A stretch of 9,876 nt of DNA from an uncultured Bacilli bacterium (GTDB lineage Bacteria; Bacillota_I; Bacilli_A; RFN20; DUOF01): NCBI GenBank assembly GCA_934101685.1, contig CAKORZ010000050.1, positions 1 through 9,876 on the forward strand, in the 5' to 3' direction. The position numbers and the translations under genes are program-made. A model generated the notes under the pieces. That model was not told where the DNA came from. It ran no database searches and was given only the letters and a program-made list of their open reading frames with translations. Of the stretch, positions 1-7,516 are shown in pieces. The first letter of the stretch is position 1; the number at the start of each line of letters is the position of its first letter.

Positions 1-1836
1 TTCATCACCTTTATCAATAGCTAAATAGTTAGCTTTTACTACATCGTCACCTTTTTTACTATAAGATTTCTTAGCCATTTCTTTCATAAGTTCTTTAGCT
101 TTTTTATAATCTAATAGTTGTGGATTTAATTTAAAGAAAGCACTTTGTAAAATAGTATTTGTTCTTCTACCCATACCAATACTCTTAGCTATTTCAGTAG
201 CATCTATAATATAGAATTTTGCATTCTTTAAAGCTAATTGTTTTTTAAATCTATTAGGTAAACTCTTTAATAAATCTTCTTTCTTTAATTCTGTATTAAG
301 TAAGAATGTTCCGCCTTCCTTTAAGTTAGATAACATATCATACTTAATAATATATGAATCCATTGAACAAGATATAAAATCAGCGTTCTTTACATAATAA
401 GTAGATCTAATTGGAGAATCTCCAAATCTTAAATGTGATCTAGTAGTACCACCTGATTTTTTAGAATCATATGCAAAATAAGCTTGAATGTATTTATCAG
501 TATTGTCACCAATTATTTTAATAGAGTTCTTATTAGCACTTACTGTACCATCACTACCTAATCCATAGAATAAACATGAAGTGTAGTCTCCATCAATATG
601 GAAGTTTTCATCAACTTTTAAGCTTAAATTAGTTACATCATCATTAATACCAATTGTAAAACTATTTAATGGTCTTTCTTTTTCTAAATTATCATATACT
701 GCTTTAATTTGATTTGGTTGGGTATCTTTACTTGATAATCCATATCTACCACCAACTACAGTAACATCTACATTATTTTGTTTTAAAGAAGCAACTACAT
801 CTAGATATAATGGCTCTCCAGCAGCTCCACTTTCTTTAGTTCTATCTAATACAGCTATTTTCTTAACTGTTTTAGGTAATACTTTTAATAAATATTTACT
901 AGAGAATGGTCTATATAAGTGAACTTTAATTAACCCTACTTTTTCACCATTTTTCATTAATTTATCTATAGTTTCTTTAATTGTTTCAGTAACAGAGCCC
1001 ATAGCTACAATTACTTTAGTAGCATCTTTTGCTCCATAATAAGTAAATGGTGCATATTCTCTTCCTGTGATTTCTGAGATTTTCTTTAAATACTTAGCAG
1101 TAACTTCTACTATATTATCAAAGTGTTTGTTTTGTGCTTCTCTACCTTGGAAATAAATATCATCGTTTTCAGCTCCACCACGTGCTATTGGATTAGTATG
1201 TGGGTTTAAAGCTTTCTTTCTAAAGTTTTCTAATGCTTCTGTATTTAGTAAACTTCTTAATACATCATAATCTTGTAATTCTACTTTTTGAATTTCATGA
1301 CTTGTTCTAAATCCATCAAAGAAATGAATAAAAGGAGCACTTGCTTCAATTGCACTTAAGTGTGCTACTGGAGCTAAATCAGCAGCTTCTTGAACTGAAT
1401 GTGAGCAAAGCATTGCTACACCAGTTTGTCTAGTTGCATATATATCTTGGTGATCTCCAAATATTGATAAAGCACGTCCTGCAATTGCTCTTGCTGATAC
1501 ATGTAATACTCCTGGAAGCATTTCTCCTACCATTTTATATAAGTTAGGAATCATCAATAATAATCCTTGTGATGCTGTATATGTTGAAGCTAAAGCACCT
1601 GCTTGTAAAGCACCATGTATTGCTCCACTTGCTCCTGCTTCTGATTGCATTTCTACAACCTTAACTACATTTCTAAAAATATTTTCTTTTCCTTTACTTG
1701 CCCATGCATCTACATGTTCTGCCATAGTTGAACTAGGAGTAATAGGGTAAATTGCTGCTACCTCACTAAAAGCATAAGAACCATAAGCTGCTGCCTCATT
1801 ACCATCTAATGAAGCTATAATCTTTTTGTTTTCCAT
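1..1836 (-). CDS. nifJ: Pyruvate:ferredoxin (flavodoxin) oxidoreductase, N-terminal 612 residues (runs off window)
   Basis: This cytoplasmic enzyme oxidatively decarboxylates pyruvate to acetyl-CoA and CO2 and reduces ferredoxin, which is central to anaerobic fermentation. My translation of the minus strand from ATG 1836-1834 stays open to base 1. Family motifs occur in order: YPITPSS (residues 30-36) and EMQSEAG (62-68) of the pyruvate-binding domain, then SARAIAG with ALSIFGDHQD, then DRTKESGAAGEPLY and GGRYGLSSKD of the CoA-side domain. The gamma domain follows with GLGSDGTVSANK, FAYDSKKSGG and SHLRFG, and the visible part ends near NYLAIDKGD. The full protein is usually about 1,170-1,200 residues, so the ferredoxin-like 4Fe-4S domain and the TPP domain lie outside the window. 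The start is supported by GAGGAG 8 bases upstream and by the usual family N-terminus. It is divergent from the transporter gene. The family call is near certain; the end is unseen. Confidence 0.96.
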   Translation of the reverse strand, partial: MENKKIIASLDGNEAAAYGSYAFSEVAAIYPITPSSTMAEHVDAWASKGKENIFRNVVKVVEMQSEAGASGAIHGALQAGALASTYTASQGLLLMIPNLYKMVGEMLPGVLHVSARAIAGRALSIFGDHQDIYATRQTGVAMLCSHSVQEAADLAPVAHLSAIEASAPFIHFFDGFRTSHEIQKVELQDYDVLRSLLNTEALENFRKKALNPHTNPIARGGAENDDIYFQGREAQNKHFDNIVEVTAKYLKKISEITGREYAPFTYYGAKDATKVIVAMGSVTETIKETIDKLMKNGEKVGLIKVHLYRPFSSKYLLKVLPKTVKKIAVLDRTKESGAAGEPLYLDVVASLKQNNVDVTVVGGRYGLSSKDTQPNQIKAVYDNLEKERPLNSFTIGINDDVTNLSLKVDENFHIDGDYTSCLFYGLGSDGTVSANKNSIKIIGDNTDKYIQAYFAYDSKKSGGTTRSHLRFGDSPIRSTYYVKNADFISCSMDSYIIKYDMLSNLKEGGTFLLNTELKKEDLLKSLPNRFKKQLALKNAKFYIIDATEIAKSIGMGRRTNTILQSAFFKLNPQLLDYKKAKELMKEMAKKSYSKKGDDVVKANYLAIDKGDE

Positions 1837-1890
1837 TCTCTTTCTCCTCACATATATATTTTTTATATCAAACTACACTTTTATAATGTA

Positions 1891-1919
1891 ATTATACTTT
1901 TTTTGTTTTAAGCAAACAA
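1891..1919 (-). promoter_or_regulatory. SigA-type promoter for nifJ
   Basis: On the minus strand TTGTTT (1919-1914) is followed after 17 bases by a perfect TATAAT (1896-1891). The predicted transcript would start near 1884 and leave a leader of about 48 bases before the nifJ ATG. The leader holds the GAGGAG ribosome binding site. I see no clear operator. Spacing and the -10 box are ideal; the -35 matches four of six positions. Confidence 0.65.
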
Positions 1920-1951
1920 TAAATCTAGCAATTTATCTAATGAAATATTTT

Positions 1952-1979
1952 TTAACATACATTACTTTGTTATTATTAA
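1952..1979 (+). promoter_or_regulatory. Candidate promoter for the MFS transporter gene
   Basis: TTAACA (1952-1957) and TATTAA (1974-1979) are separated by 16 bases, which would put the transcript start near 1986, about 30 bases before the transporter ATG. The stretch is so AT-rich that chance matches are common, so this is only the best candidate in the divergent gap. A promoter must lie here, because the upstream gene points away. Confidence 0.38.
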
Positions 1980-2015
1980 CTTTTTTGTTACTATTAAATC
2001 AAGAGGAGAGATAAA

Positions 2016-3275
2016 ATGAAAGAAGAACTTAAACTAAATTATAAAAGAACATTTTTTATCGGTTGTGCATTTTTCACAATAATGCTTTTATGGCAAGTGT
2101 ACAACTACATGTGTCCTTTATTCTTAGAAGAAATGGGCGTTTCTGATAAATATAAAGGATTAATCATGGCTGCTGATAATATATTTGCATTAGTTATGTT
2201 ACCAGTATTTGGAGCAATGTCTGATAAGACAAAAACAAAGTTAGGTAAAAGAATGCCTTACATTATTGTTGGAACTATTCTAGCTGCTCTTGCATTTCCT
2301 TTTGTAGCAGTATTTGGAATGAAAGGAAGCTTAGTAGGATTATTAATAGTAATGGGATTAATATTATTCTTTATGAATATATATAGAGCACCAGCTGTTG
2401 CATTAATGCCTGACTTAACTCCTAAAAAGCATCGTTCTAAAGCTAATGGAATTATTAATCTAATGGGAGGGATTGGAGGAATATTTGCATATGGTACAGC
2501 ACTTCTATTTGGAAGTAAGTATCCAATTGTTCCATTCATTGTTACTAGTGTATTAATGATTACTGCTTTAATAGTTTTACTTTTAACTGTTAAAGAAGCA
2601 AAAATTTTAGCAGAAATAGAGGAAGATGAAGAAGTAAAAGAAGAATTAACTAATACTGAACCATTAAATAAAAGCCAAAAGAAAAATTTAATATTTATTT
2701 TATGTGCTGTATTCTTCTGGTTCTTTGCAGTTAATGCTGTTGAAACATTCTGGGGAACATATTCTTGGGATGTATTCTTCAATAACGACGCTGCTAAAAA
2801 AACAACTGGCGCAATAGCACTACTTATATTTACTGCTGCTGCAATTGCTTCTTATTTACCTGGAGGAATTATTGCTACTAAGATTGGAAGAAGAAAAACA
2901 ATTCTTATTGGTATAGGTTGTATCTTCACTGCCTTTTTAATTGCATCATTCTTAACTAAATGGAGCCTTATTGGATTTGTTGCATTATTTGTTCTAGCAG
3001 GTTTCGGATGGGCAGCAATTAACGTAAACTCATACCCAATGGTTGTAGAATATGCAAGTGGAAGTAATGGAGGTAAATTTACTGGATTCTATTATACAGC
3101 ATCTCAACTTGCTCAAACAGTTACTCCATTCATTATAGGAACTATCATGGACTTTATTGGTAGAAGGATGATGTTCCCATATGCTTCATTCTTCTTGTTC
3201 ATATCATTTGTGTTTATGTTTATAGTTAAAGAAAATCACAAAGAAGAAAAGCAAACAGAAAGTACTACAAAATAG
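2016..3275 (+). CDS. MFS transporter, SLC45/GPH-like, probable sugar:cation symporter
   Basis: The 419-residue protein is an integral membrane protein with about 12 hydrophobic segments in two halves. The halves are joined by a charged, acidic cytoplasmic loop (residues about 192-223, containing EIEEDEEVKEE). The loop between helices 2 and 3 carries the major-facilitator signature, seen here as GAMSDKTKTKLGKRMPY (66-82). The form with R/K-R-x-P is typical of the SLC45 and glycoside-pentoside-hexuronide branches, which move sugars with H+ or Na+. A related signature, GGIIATKIGRRK, opens the second half (283-294). NVNSYPMVVEYA (337-348) also resembles SLC45-type proteins. The start is supported by AGGAG 7 bases upstream. 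The gene is alone, with a terminator at its end. Its substrate cannot be read from the sequence, and no sugar-catabolic gene is adjacent. The family call is confident; 'sugar' is inference. Confidence 0.85.
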   Translation: MKEELKLNYKRTFFIGCAFFTIMLLWQVYNYMCPLFLEEMGVSDKYKGLIMAADNIFALVMLPVFGAMSDKTKTKLGKRMPYIIVGTILAALAFPFVAVFGMKGSLVGLLIVMGLILFFMNIYRAPAVALMPDLTPKKHRSKANGIINLMGGIGGIFAYGTALLFGSKYPIVPFIVTSVLMITALIVLLLTVKEAKILAEIEEDEEVKEELTNTEPLNKSQKKNLIFILCAVFFWFFAVNAVETFWGTYSWDVFFNNDAAKKTTGAIALLIFTAAAIASYLPGGIIATKIGRRKTILIGIGCIFTAFLIASFLTKWSLIGFVALFVLAGFGWAAINVNSYPMVVEYASGSNGGKFTGFYYTASQLAQTVTPFIIGTIMDFIGRRMMFPYASFFLFISFVFMFIVKENHKEEKQTESTTK

Positions 3276-3285
3276 TACTTTTTTT
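3259..3285 (+). terminator. Intrinsic terminator overlapping the transporter stop codon
   Basis: A perfect 9-bp stem, AAAGTACTA (3259-3267) with TAGTACTTT (3273-3281), has loop CAAAA, and the T-run continues to 3285. The stop codon TAG (3273-3275) is the beginning of the 3' arm, so the last codons of the transporter encode half of the hairpin. The stem is AT-rich with two G-C pairs, so termination may be incomplete, and read-through into the alanine racemase-like gene is possible. Confidence 0.65.
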
Positions 3286-3318
3286 ATTACCATTTTAATA
3301 TACTTTAGTGGTGATAAA

Positions 3319-4350
3319 ATGAAAGAAAAATTAATAGAGATTAACTCTAAAAATTTATTATTTAATTATGAATTTTATAAAAAGAATACTAACAAAAAAA
3401 TAATAGCAATTGTCAAAGATAATGCTTATGGGCATGGTTTTAAACAAGTTATTGAAGTATTAGATAATACCGATAACATAATGTATGCCGTGGCTAATTT
3501 AGAAGAAGCACTTGAAGTAATAAAATACACTAAAAAAGATGTTTTAATCTTAGATAAAGTAAATGATTATTCTAAAGTTACTAAGCAAATGGTAATAACT
3601 ATTATTAGTAAAGAACACTTGTTAGAAATGATAGAAAGCAATTATGATTTAAGAGTGCATTTAAAGATTAATACTGGTATGAATAGAAAGGGTATTTTTG
3701 AAGAACAGTTTAACGAAGTAATAGATCTTATAAATAGTTCTCCTCATATTGTTCTTGAAGGAATATATACTCACTATGCTAGTAATAAAAAAAGTGATTT
3801 AAGTAGACAATTTGAGTGTTTTAAAAGAACTATAAAAAATATAGATACAAGTAAATATCTAATACATGCTTCAAGTAGTGTTTCTTCTCTTTTACTAAAA
3901 GAAAATGTTACTAATGCCTGTAGAATAGGTATAGGTTTATATGGATTAAATCATAGATATGAAATAATGAAAGATGTAAAACCTGTTTTAAGTTTATATT
4001 CATATGTTGATAAATGTACTTTAGTTAAAAAGAATACTAAAATAGGATATAGTTATATGTTTAAAGCACCTGCTGATGGATATATTGTATTATCTCCAAT
4101 TGGATATGGGCTTGGTTATTTAATTAGGCAAAAATATCATGCTTTTTATAAGGGAGAATATTTAAAGCAAATGTGTAGAGTTTGTATGGATTGCTGCATT
4201 TACTTTTCTAGTAAATATATAGAAGAAAATGAAAGATTAGAATTAATTGGAGAACATGTAAAAGCAGATGAAATAGCTAGATTAAATAAATGTAGCCCTT
4301 ATGAAGTAGTTACATTATTAAGTAAAGATATTAAACGAATTGTAATTTAA
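3319..4350 (+). CDS. alr: Alanine racemase-like PLP enzyme
   Basis: Alanine racemase interconverts L- and D-alanine in the cytoplasm, supplying D-alanine for peptidoglycan. The protein has 343 residues, slightly short of the usual 360-390. Motifs: the PLP-lysine box VKDNAYGHG with K33; LKINTGMNRKG (115-125) with R123; THYAS (151-155); CRIGIGLYG (201-209) with R202; SPIGYGLGY (259-267) with Y263, the expected second catalytic base; and CRVCMD (286-291) with M290 and D291. Y328 lies in SPYEV near the C-terminus. Deviations: the usual HxANS phosphate region reads HASSS (183-187), with Ser for the conserved Asn; the GRVCMD glycine is Cys; and the end lacks the usual RVPR. The start has GGTGAT 3 bases upstream. 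The 52-base gap to the next gene suggests co-transcription. It is most likely a functional racemase, but a paralogue acting on serine or another amino acid is possible. Confidence 0.82.
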   Translation: MKEKLIEINSKNLLFNYEFYKKNTNKKIIAIVKDNAYGHGFKQVIEVLDNTDNIMYAVANLEEALEVIKYTKKDVLILDKVNDYSKVTKQMVITIISKEHLLEMIESNYDLRVHLKINTGMNRKGIFEEQFNEVIDLINSSPHIVLEGIYTHYASNKKSDLSRQFECFKRTIKNIDTSKYLIHASSSVSSLLLKENVTNACRIGIGLYGLNHRYEIMKDVKPVLSLYSYVDKCTLVKKNTKIGYSYMFKAPADGYIVLSPIGYGLGYLIRQKYHAFYKGEYLKQMCRVCMDCCIYFSSKYIEENERLELIGEHVKADEIARLNKCSPYEVVTLLSKDIKRIVI

Positions 4351-4392
4351 AAGTTAAAGTATAACATCATTATTATTTCATAAAATAATTTT

Positions 4393-4398
4393 GGTGAT
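4393..4398 (+). promoter_or_regulatory. Ribosome binding site deciding a TTG start
   Basis: GGTGAT sits 4 bases before the TTG codon at 4403-4405. The same hexamer lies 3 bases before the alanine racemase ATG and 4 bases before the hydrolase ATG. The earlier in-frame TTG at 4391 overlaps this site and has no ribosome binding site of its own, so 4403 is the better start. Confidence 0.6.
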
Positions 4399-4402
4399 TA
4401 CT

Positions 4403-4807
4403 TTGAAAACTATATATAAAATATTATGGAAAAGTGGAGCAGTTCTTATTATATTAACTATTATGTTACTTGGAGCTATCTCCATTTTTTCCATGTCACA
4501 AAAAGGTAAAATTTATTATGGAAATAGATGTGTATTATCTTCAGATAATAAAGCTATAGATTATTTAAATCAAGATGAAATAATAGCGTATGATTATGAT
4601 TTTAAATGCAACACTTTATATTTAGATTTAAATGTAGATGAAAACATTACTAAAGAAAAATCTAAAGCATTACTTGTAAGAATATCTTCATATTATAAAT
4701 CTATTAATTTTAATAGTAATACCCAAGTATCTTTAAAAGGTAATGACTATTTAATACTTGCTAGTTTAATGTATGGTGAAGTAAGTATAAGTGTATCTAG
4801 CTTATAA
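4403..4807 (+). CDS. Small membrane-anchored protein of unknown function
   Basis: The 134-residue product is not one I recognise. It begins with a short basic stretch (MKTIYKILWK) followed by one hydrophobic segment at about residues 12-30. That makes it either a signal anchor or an uncleaved signal peptide, with the remaining 100 or so residues predicted outside the cell. The outer part is polar, Ser/Asn/Tyr-rich, and has two cysteines (C43 and C69) that could form a disulfide. The visible alternation of hydrophobic residues near the end (YLILASLMYGEVSISVSS) suggests beta structure. I chose the TTG start at 4403 because GGTGAT lies 4 bases upstream; an in-frame TTG at 4391 would add four residues. 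The gene follows the alanine racemase-like gene by 52 bases and ends inside the end of the convergent acetyltransferase gene. A cell-envelope role is inference from location only. Confidence 0.68.
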   Translation: MKTIYKILWKSGAVLIILTIMLLGAISIFSMSQKGKIYYGNRCVLSSDNKAIDYLNQDEIIAYDYDFKCNTLYLDLNVDENITKEKSKALLVRISSYYKSINFNSNTQVSLKGNDYLILASLMYGEVSISVSSL

Positions 4808-5326
4808 TTTTAATGATATTTCATATACTACTTCATCTTTATTAAATTTTTTAGTCATTATTTCTTTATCTTTTTTAAATCCTAAATCAAAAAATACTTT
4901 AAGAGCATTTTCTCTAGATTTAGGAACACTATCACATAAAACATTAACTTTTTGCTTTTTAGCTTCTTCTAAAAGTTTAATTATAGATGGTTTCATATAT
5001 CCTTTTTCTCTATACTTAGCACTTATAACAATTCCCATTGAATACATGTCAATACTTTCTATATAGTTAAAATTAACATATCCAACAAACTCATTAGTAT
5101 CTACATCTTTAATATATGCATAATAAAAATGTTTTTTCTTTTTATTATTTTCTAACCAACTACTCCATTTACTTTCATCAAAATCAATACATCCAGTATT
5201 ATAATGATATCCTTCATAATGCACATCATAACCTGCATTGTAATTCATAGTTAATGGATCACTCATGCATTCCTTTCTAAACCATAAATCCTTTAATTTA
5301 GGCTCTATTAATATCACATTTTTCAT
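4802..5326 (-). CDS. GNAT-family N-acetyltransferase
   Basis: GNAT enzymes transfer an acetyl group from acetyl-CoA to an amine. The 174-residue protein has the expected order: a beta strand ending in MGIVISAKYREKGY, where the R-x-K-G-Y element (about residues 106-110) is the acetyl-CoA pyrophosphate loop. A helix (PSIIKLLEEAKKQ) follows, then LCDSVPKSRENALKVFFDLGF (about 130-150), which resembles the family's C-terminal N-x-x-A...LGF element. The N-terminal part contains NYNAGYDVHYEGYH and a GCIDF motif, a pattern I associate with an uncharacterised acetyltransferase subgroup. I chose ATG 5326-5324, since AAAGGTG lies 6 bases upstream; in-frame GTG 5335 and TTG 5329 are less well placed. The start shares one base with the stop of the ABC-F gene (TGATG), so translation is probably coupled. 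The substrate is unknown; a small molecule, antibiotic or protein N-terminus is equally possible. Confidence 0.82.
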   Translation of the reverse strand: MKNVILIEPKLKDLWFRKECMSDPLTMNYNAGYDVHYEGYHYNTGCIDFDESKWSSWLENNKKKKHFYYAYIKDVDTNEFVGYVNFNYIESIDMYSMGIVISAKYREKGYMKPSIIKLLEEAKKQKVNVLCDSVPKSRENALKVFFDLGFKKDKEIMTKKFNKDEVVYEISLKL

Positions 5327-6942
5327 CAATCGCACCTTTCTTTATAATAATCATAATTACCATTATATATCTTAATTTTCTTATCTTTAAATTCAATTAT
5401 TTTCTCTGCAAATTTATTAATAAAATATCTATCATGAGATACAAAAATAAAAGTTCCATTAAACTCAGAAATAGCACTTTCTAATACCTCTTTAGTAGGT
5501 ATATCTATATGATTAGTAGGCTCATCAAATATCAAGCAATTAACATTAGTTTGAAGTAATATAGCAAGTCTTAATCTAACTCTTTCCCCTCCAGATAAGT
5601 TCTTTAATAATTTATTAACTTCTTCTTTATAAAAATAGAAAGTTGCTAAAATACTTCTAGCTTTTTGTTCATCTAAATAAGTTTCACTTTTAAAATAATC
5701 TAATACTTTCATATTATCTTTTTCAAAGTTTATTATTTGAGGTAAATATCCTATTTTCACACTAGGTCCTACAGTTACTTCTCCTTCTACTTTTAAATCT
5801 TGCTTTCCTAATATTGCTTTTAAAAATGTTGATTTTCCACTTCCATTATTACCTAAAAGTGCTACTTTTTCTCTTGCTAAAATCTTCAAAGAAACATCAT
5901 CAATTATCTTATCATTATTAGGCTTATAAACACTTAAATTTCTTGTTTCCACTACTACTTTGCTACTCTTCTTATCTTCATTAAAGTCAATATTTAATTT
6001 TTTTGTCTCTTTTGGTCTTTCTATTTTTTTAGCTAATATTCTATTTAAATTTGTTTGTAAAGCATGTGCTCTATCACATAAAGTAGAGCTATTAGTAGCC
6101 ATACCTCTTTCTCTAAAATATTTAATTTGATCTTGTAATCTTTTTATAATTATTTGTTGATCTTTATAATCACTTAATTGTTTTTCTATTTCTTTTTCTC
6201 TTTCAATTAAATAGCCACTATAATTAGTGTTATATACCTTAGCTTCTGTATCTGTTAAATCTAATATTTTAGTAGACATCTTATCTAAGAAATATCTATC
6301 ATGTGAAATTATTACACATGCTCCTTTAAAGTTCTTAATATACTTTTCTAACCATTCTATTCTTTCTATATCTAAATGGTTAGTTGGTTCATCTAATAAA
6401 AGTAAATCAGGCTTTATTAAAAGAACTTTAGCTAATTGCACTAATGTCTTTTCTCCTCCACTTAAAATATTATAATTTCTTTTTAACATATCTTCACTTA
6501 TTCCAAGTCCTGTACACACAGTATTTATTTTTGTATCTATATCATAGCCACCTAAAGATGAATACTCCTCTAATGCTTTACAATAATTATCTAAATATTT
6601 CTCATGATCTTCTTCCATTAATTTTTCATATTTTTTTATTTTTAAATATACTTCATTTAATGATACAAAAGTTTCTCTAAGTATTTCTTCTACTAATTTA
6701 TCATTAGTTTTATCTGCAATAACCTGATCAAAATAAGATACTTTTGCCTCTTTTTTTATACTAACACTACCACTATCTGCTCTTTCTACTTTTGCTATTA
6801 TTTTTAATAGGGTAGATTTTCCACATCCATTTGGTCCTACTATTGATATACTTTCTCCCTCATTTAAAGAAAAAGTAACATTACTAAATAAAGTACCGTA
6901 TCCAAAGCTTTTACTAACTTTGTTCACATCTAATATTATCAT
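5326..6942 (-). CDS. ABC-F family ATPase (ribosome-associated)
   Basis: The 538-residue protein has two ATPase domains and no membrane segment, the mark of ABC-F proteins, which bind the ribosome E site and act in translation or antibiotic protection. Domain 1: Walker A GPNGCGKS (36-43), signature LSGGE (160-164), Walker B LLLLDEP (180-186) and switch histidine in SHDRYF (H214). Domain 2: Walker A GNNGSGKS (364-371), LSGGE (449-453), LIFDEP (470-475) and H503. The linker at about 240-320 contains a charged helical stretch (EIEKQLSDYKDQQIIIKRLQ and onward) and the loop RERGMATNSS, the region that contacts P-site tRNA in this family. The protein ends soon after domain 2, without the long coiled-coil tail of Uup or YdiF. 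The start has AGGTG 7 bases upstream and lies 29 bases inside the preceding gene. Whether it is a housekeeping translation factor or a resistance factor of the Vml/Lsa type cannot be told from motifs alone. Confidence 0.92.
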   Translation of the reverse strand: MIILDVNKVSKSFGYGTLFSNVTFSLNEGESISIVGPNGCGKSTLLKIIAKVERADSGSVSIKKEAKVSYFDQVIADKTNDKLVEEILRETFVSLNEVYLKIKKYEKLMEEDHEKYLDNYCKALEEYSSLGGYDIDTKINTVCTGLGISEDMLKRNYNILSGGEKTLVQLAKVLLIKPDLLLLDEPTNHLDIERIEWLEKYIKNFKGACVIISHDRYFLDKMSTKILDLTDTEAKVYNTNYSGYLIEREKEIEKQLSDYKDQQIIIKRLQDQIKYFRERGMATNSSTLCDRAHALQTNLNRILAKKIERPKETKKLNIDFNEDKKSSKVVVETRNLSVYKPNNDKIIDDVSLKILAREKVALLGNNGSGKSTFLKAILGKQDLKVEGEVTVGPSVKIGYLPQIINFEKDNMKVLDYFKSETYLDEQKARSILATFYFYKEEVNKLLKNLSGGERVRLRLAILLQTNVNCLIFDEPTNHIDIPTKEVLESAISEFNGTFIFVSHDRYFINKFAEKIIEFKDKKIKIYNGNYDYYKERCD

Positions 6943-7498
6943 TATCTAACACCTCTCTAATTATGCCCTTAAATATAGGCTCATTTCCTTTATAACTAAG
7001 AGGACTAGCAGGTGAAGGATGATATATAGGTATAACTATTTTCTTTTTATCGCCTATCATTATTTCATAACTTTTACCCACTACATCCTTTAATTTTTCT
7101 ACTTTAAAACCTAACATTATTTCACTAGGATATTGCCCCATTGTTAAAATAACATCAGCATCAAACTCTTTTATTTGTTCTAGTAAAATGTTCTTACAAT
7201 TATATGAACATTCTCTTAATCTTTTTCTATCACTTATTATACATTTACAAACTTCTGTAAAATTAATATCATCTATACTAATATCCACTATTTTTAATAA
7301 CTTATCTAATATCTTTCCTGATGCTTGTAAATTACCTTCTTTATTATAAAAAGGTTTACCTGTAACTATCCATCCATCTTTAGCAGGAGATTCTCCTAAA
7401 ACTAGTATTCTACTACTTCCTTTTTTTGTTGAATCACAAGTTAGTTTTTCTAGATTACCACATTTATTACATTTAATAATTATCTCTTTTAAATTCAT
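6914..7498 (-). CDS. Uracil-DNA glycosylase superfamily protein, Fe-S type
   Basis: Members of this superfamily excise uracil from DNA; family 4 and 5 enzymes hold a 4Fe-4S cluster. The 194-residue length fits family 4 (about 200). Visible features: CNKC (C10, C13) at the N-terminus; VLGESPAKDGW (33-43), in the position of the family's GExPG active-site motif but with Ala-Lys in place of Gly-x; VCKC...C (C84, C86, C97, C101); GQYPSEIMLG (121-130); and the C-terminal motif YHPSPASP (159-166). C10, C13, C86 and C101 are the best match to the four cluster cysteines. The start has GGAG about 10 bases upstream and follows the hydrolase by 18 bases. Its last 29 bases overlap the ABC-F gene in another frame. 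The superfamily is clear; the divergent first motif means activity on uracil is likely but not shown. Confidence 0.85.
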   Translation of the reverse strand: MNLKEIIIKCNKCGNLEKLTCDSTKKGSSRILVLGESPAKDGWIVTGKPFYNKEGNLQASGKILDKLLKIVDISIDDINFTEVCKCIISDRKRLRECSYNCKNILLEQIKEFDADVILTMGQYPSEIMLGFKVEKLKDVVGKSYEIMIGDKKKIVIPIYHPSPASPLSYKGNEPIFKGIIREVLDNDNIRCEQS

Positions 7499-7516
7499 AA
7501 AAACTAATCTCCCTAT

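Noticed and set aside
2258..2782. Open frame of 174 codons on the minus strand inside the transporter gene
   Set aside because: It is wholly antisense to a clear membrane transporter. Its low-complexity composition mirrors the AT-rich helices and it has no supporting ribosome binding site.
4372..4389. ATTATTT-CATA-AAATAAT hairpin between the racemase gene and the small membrane-protein gene
   Set aside because: The stem is AT-only and followed by just a few T's. In DNA of this composition it is expected by chance.
4786..4806. TATAAG...CTTATA hairpin at the end of the converging genes as a terminator
   Set aside because: It has only six base pairs with one G-C pair and a 9-base loop, and no proper T-run on either strand.
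4791..5066. Open frame of 91 codons on the plus strand over the acetyltransferase gene
   Set aside because: It is antisense to a clear GNAT gene, and its hydrophobic composition is what the complement of such a gene gives by chance.
6227..6680. Two open frames of about 80 codons on the plus strand within the ABC-F gene
   Set aside because: Both lie opposite the strongly conserved ATPase domain 1 and show no ribosome binding site or family features.
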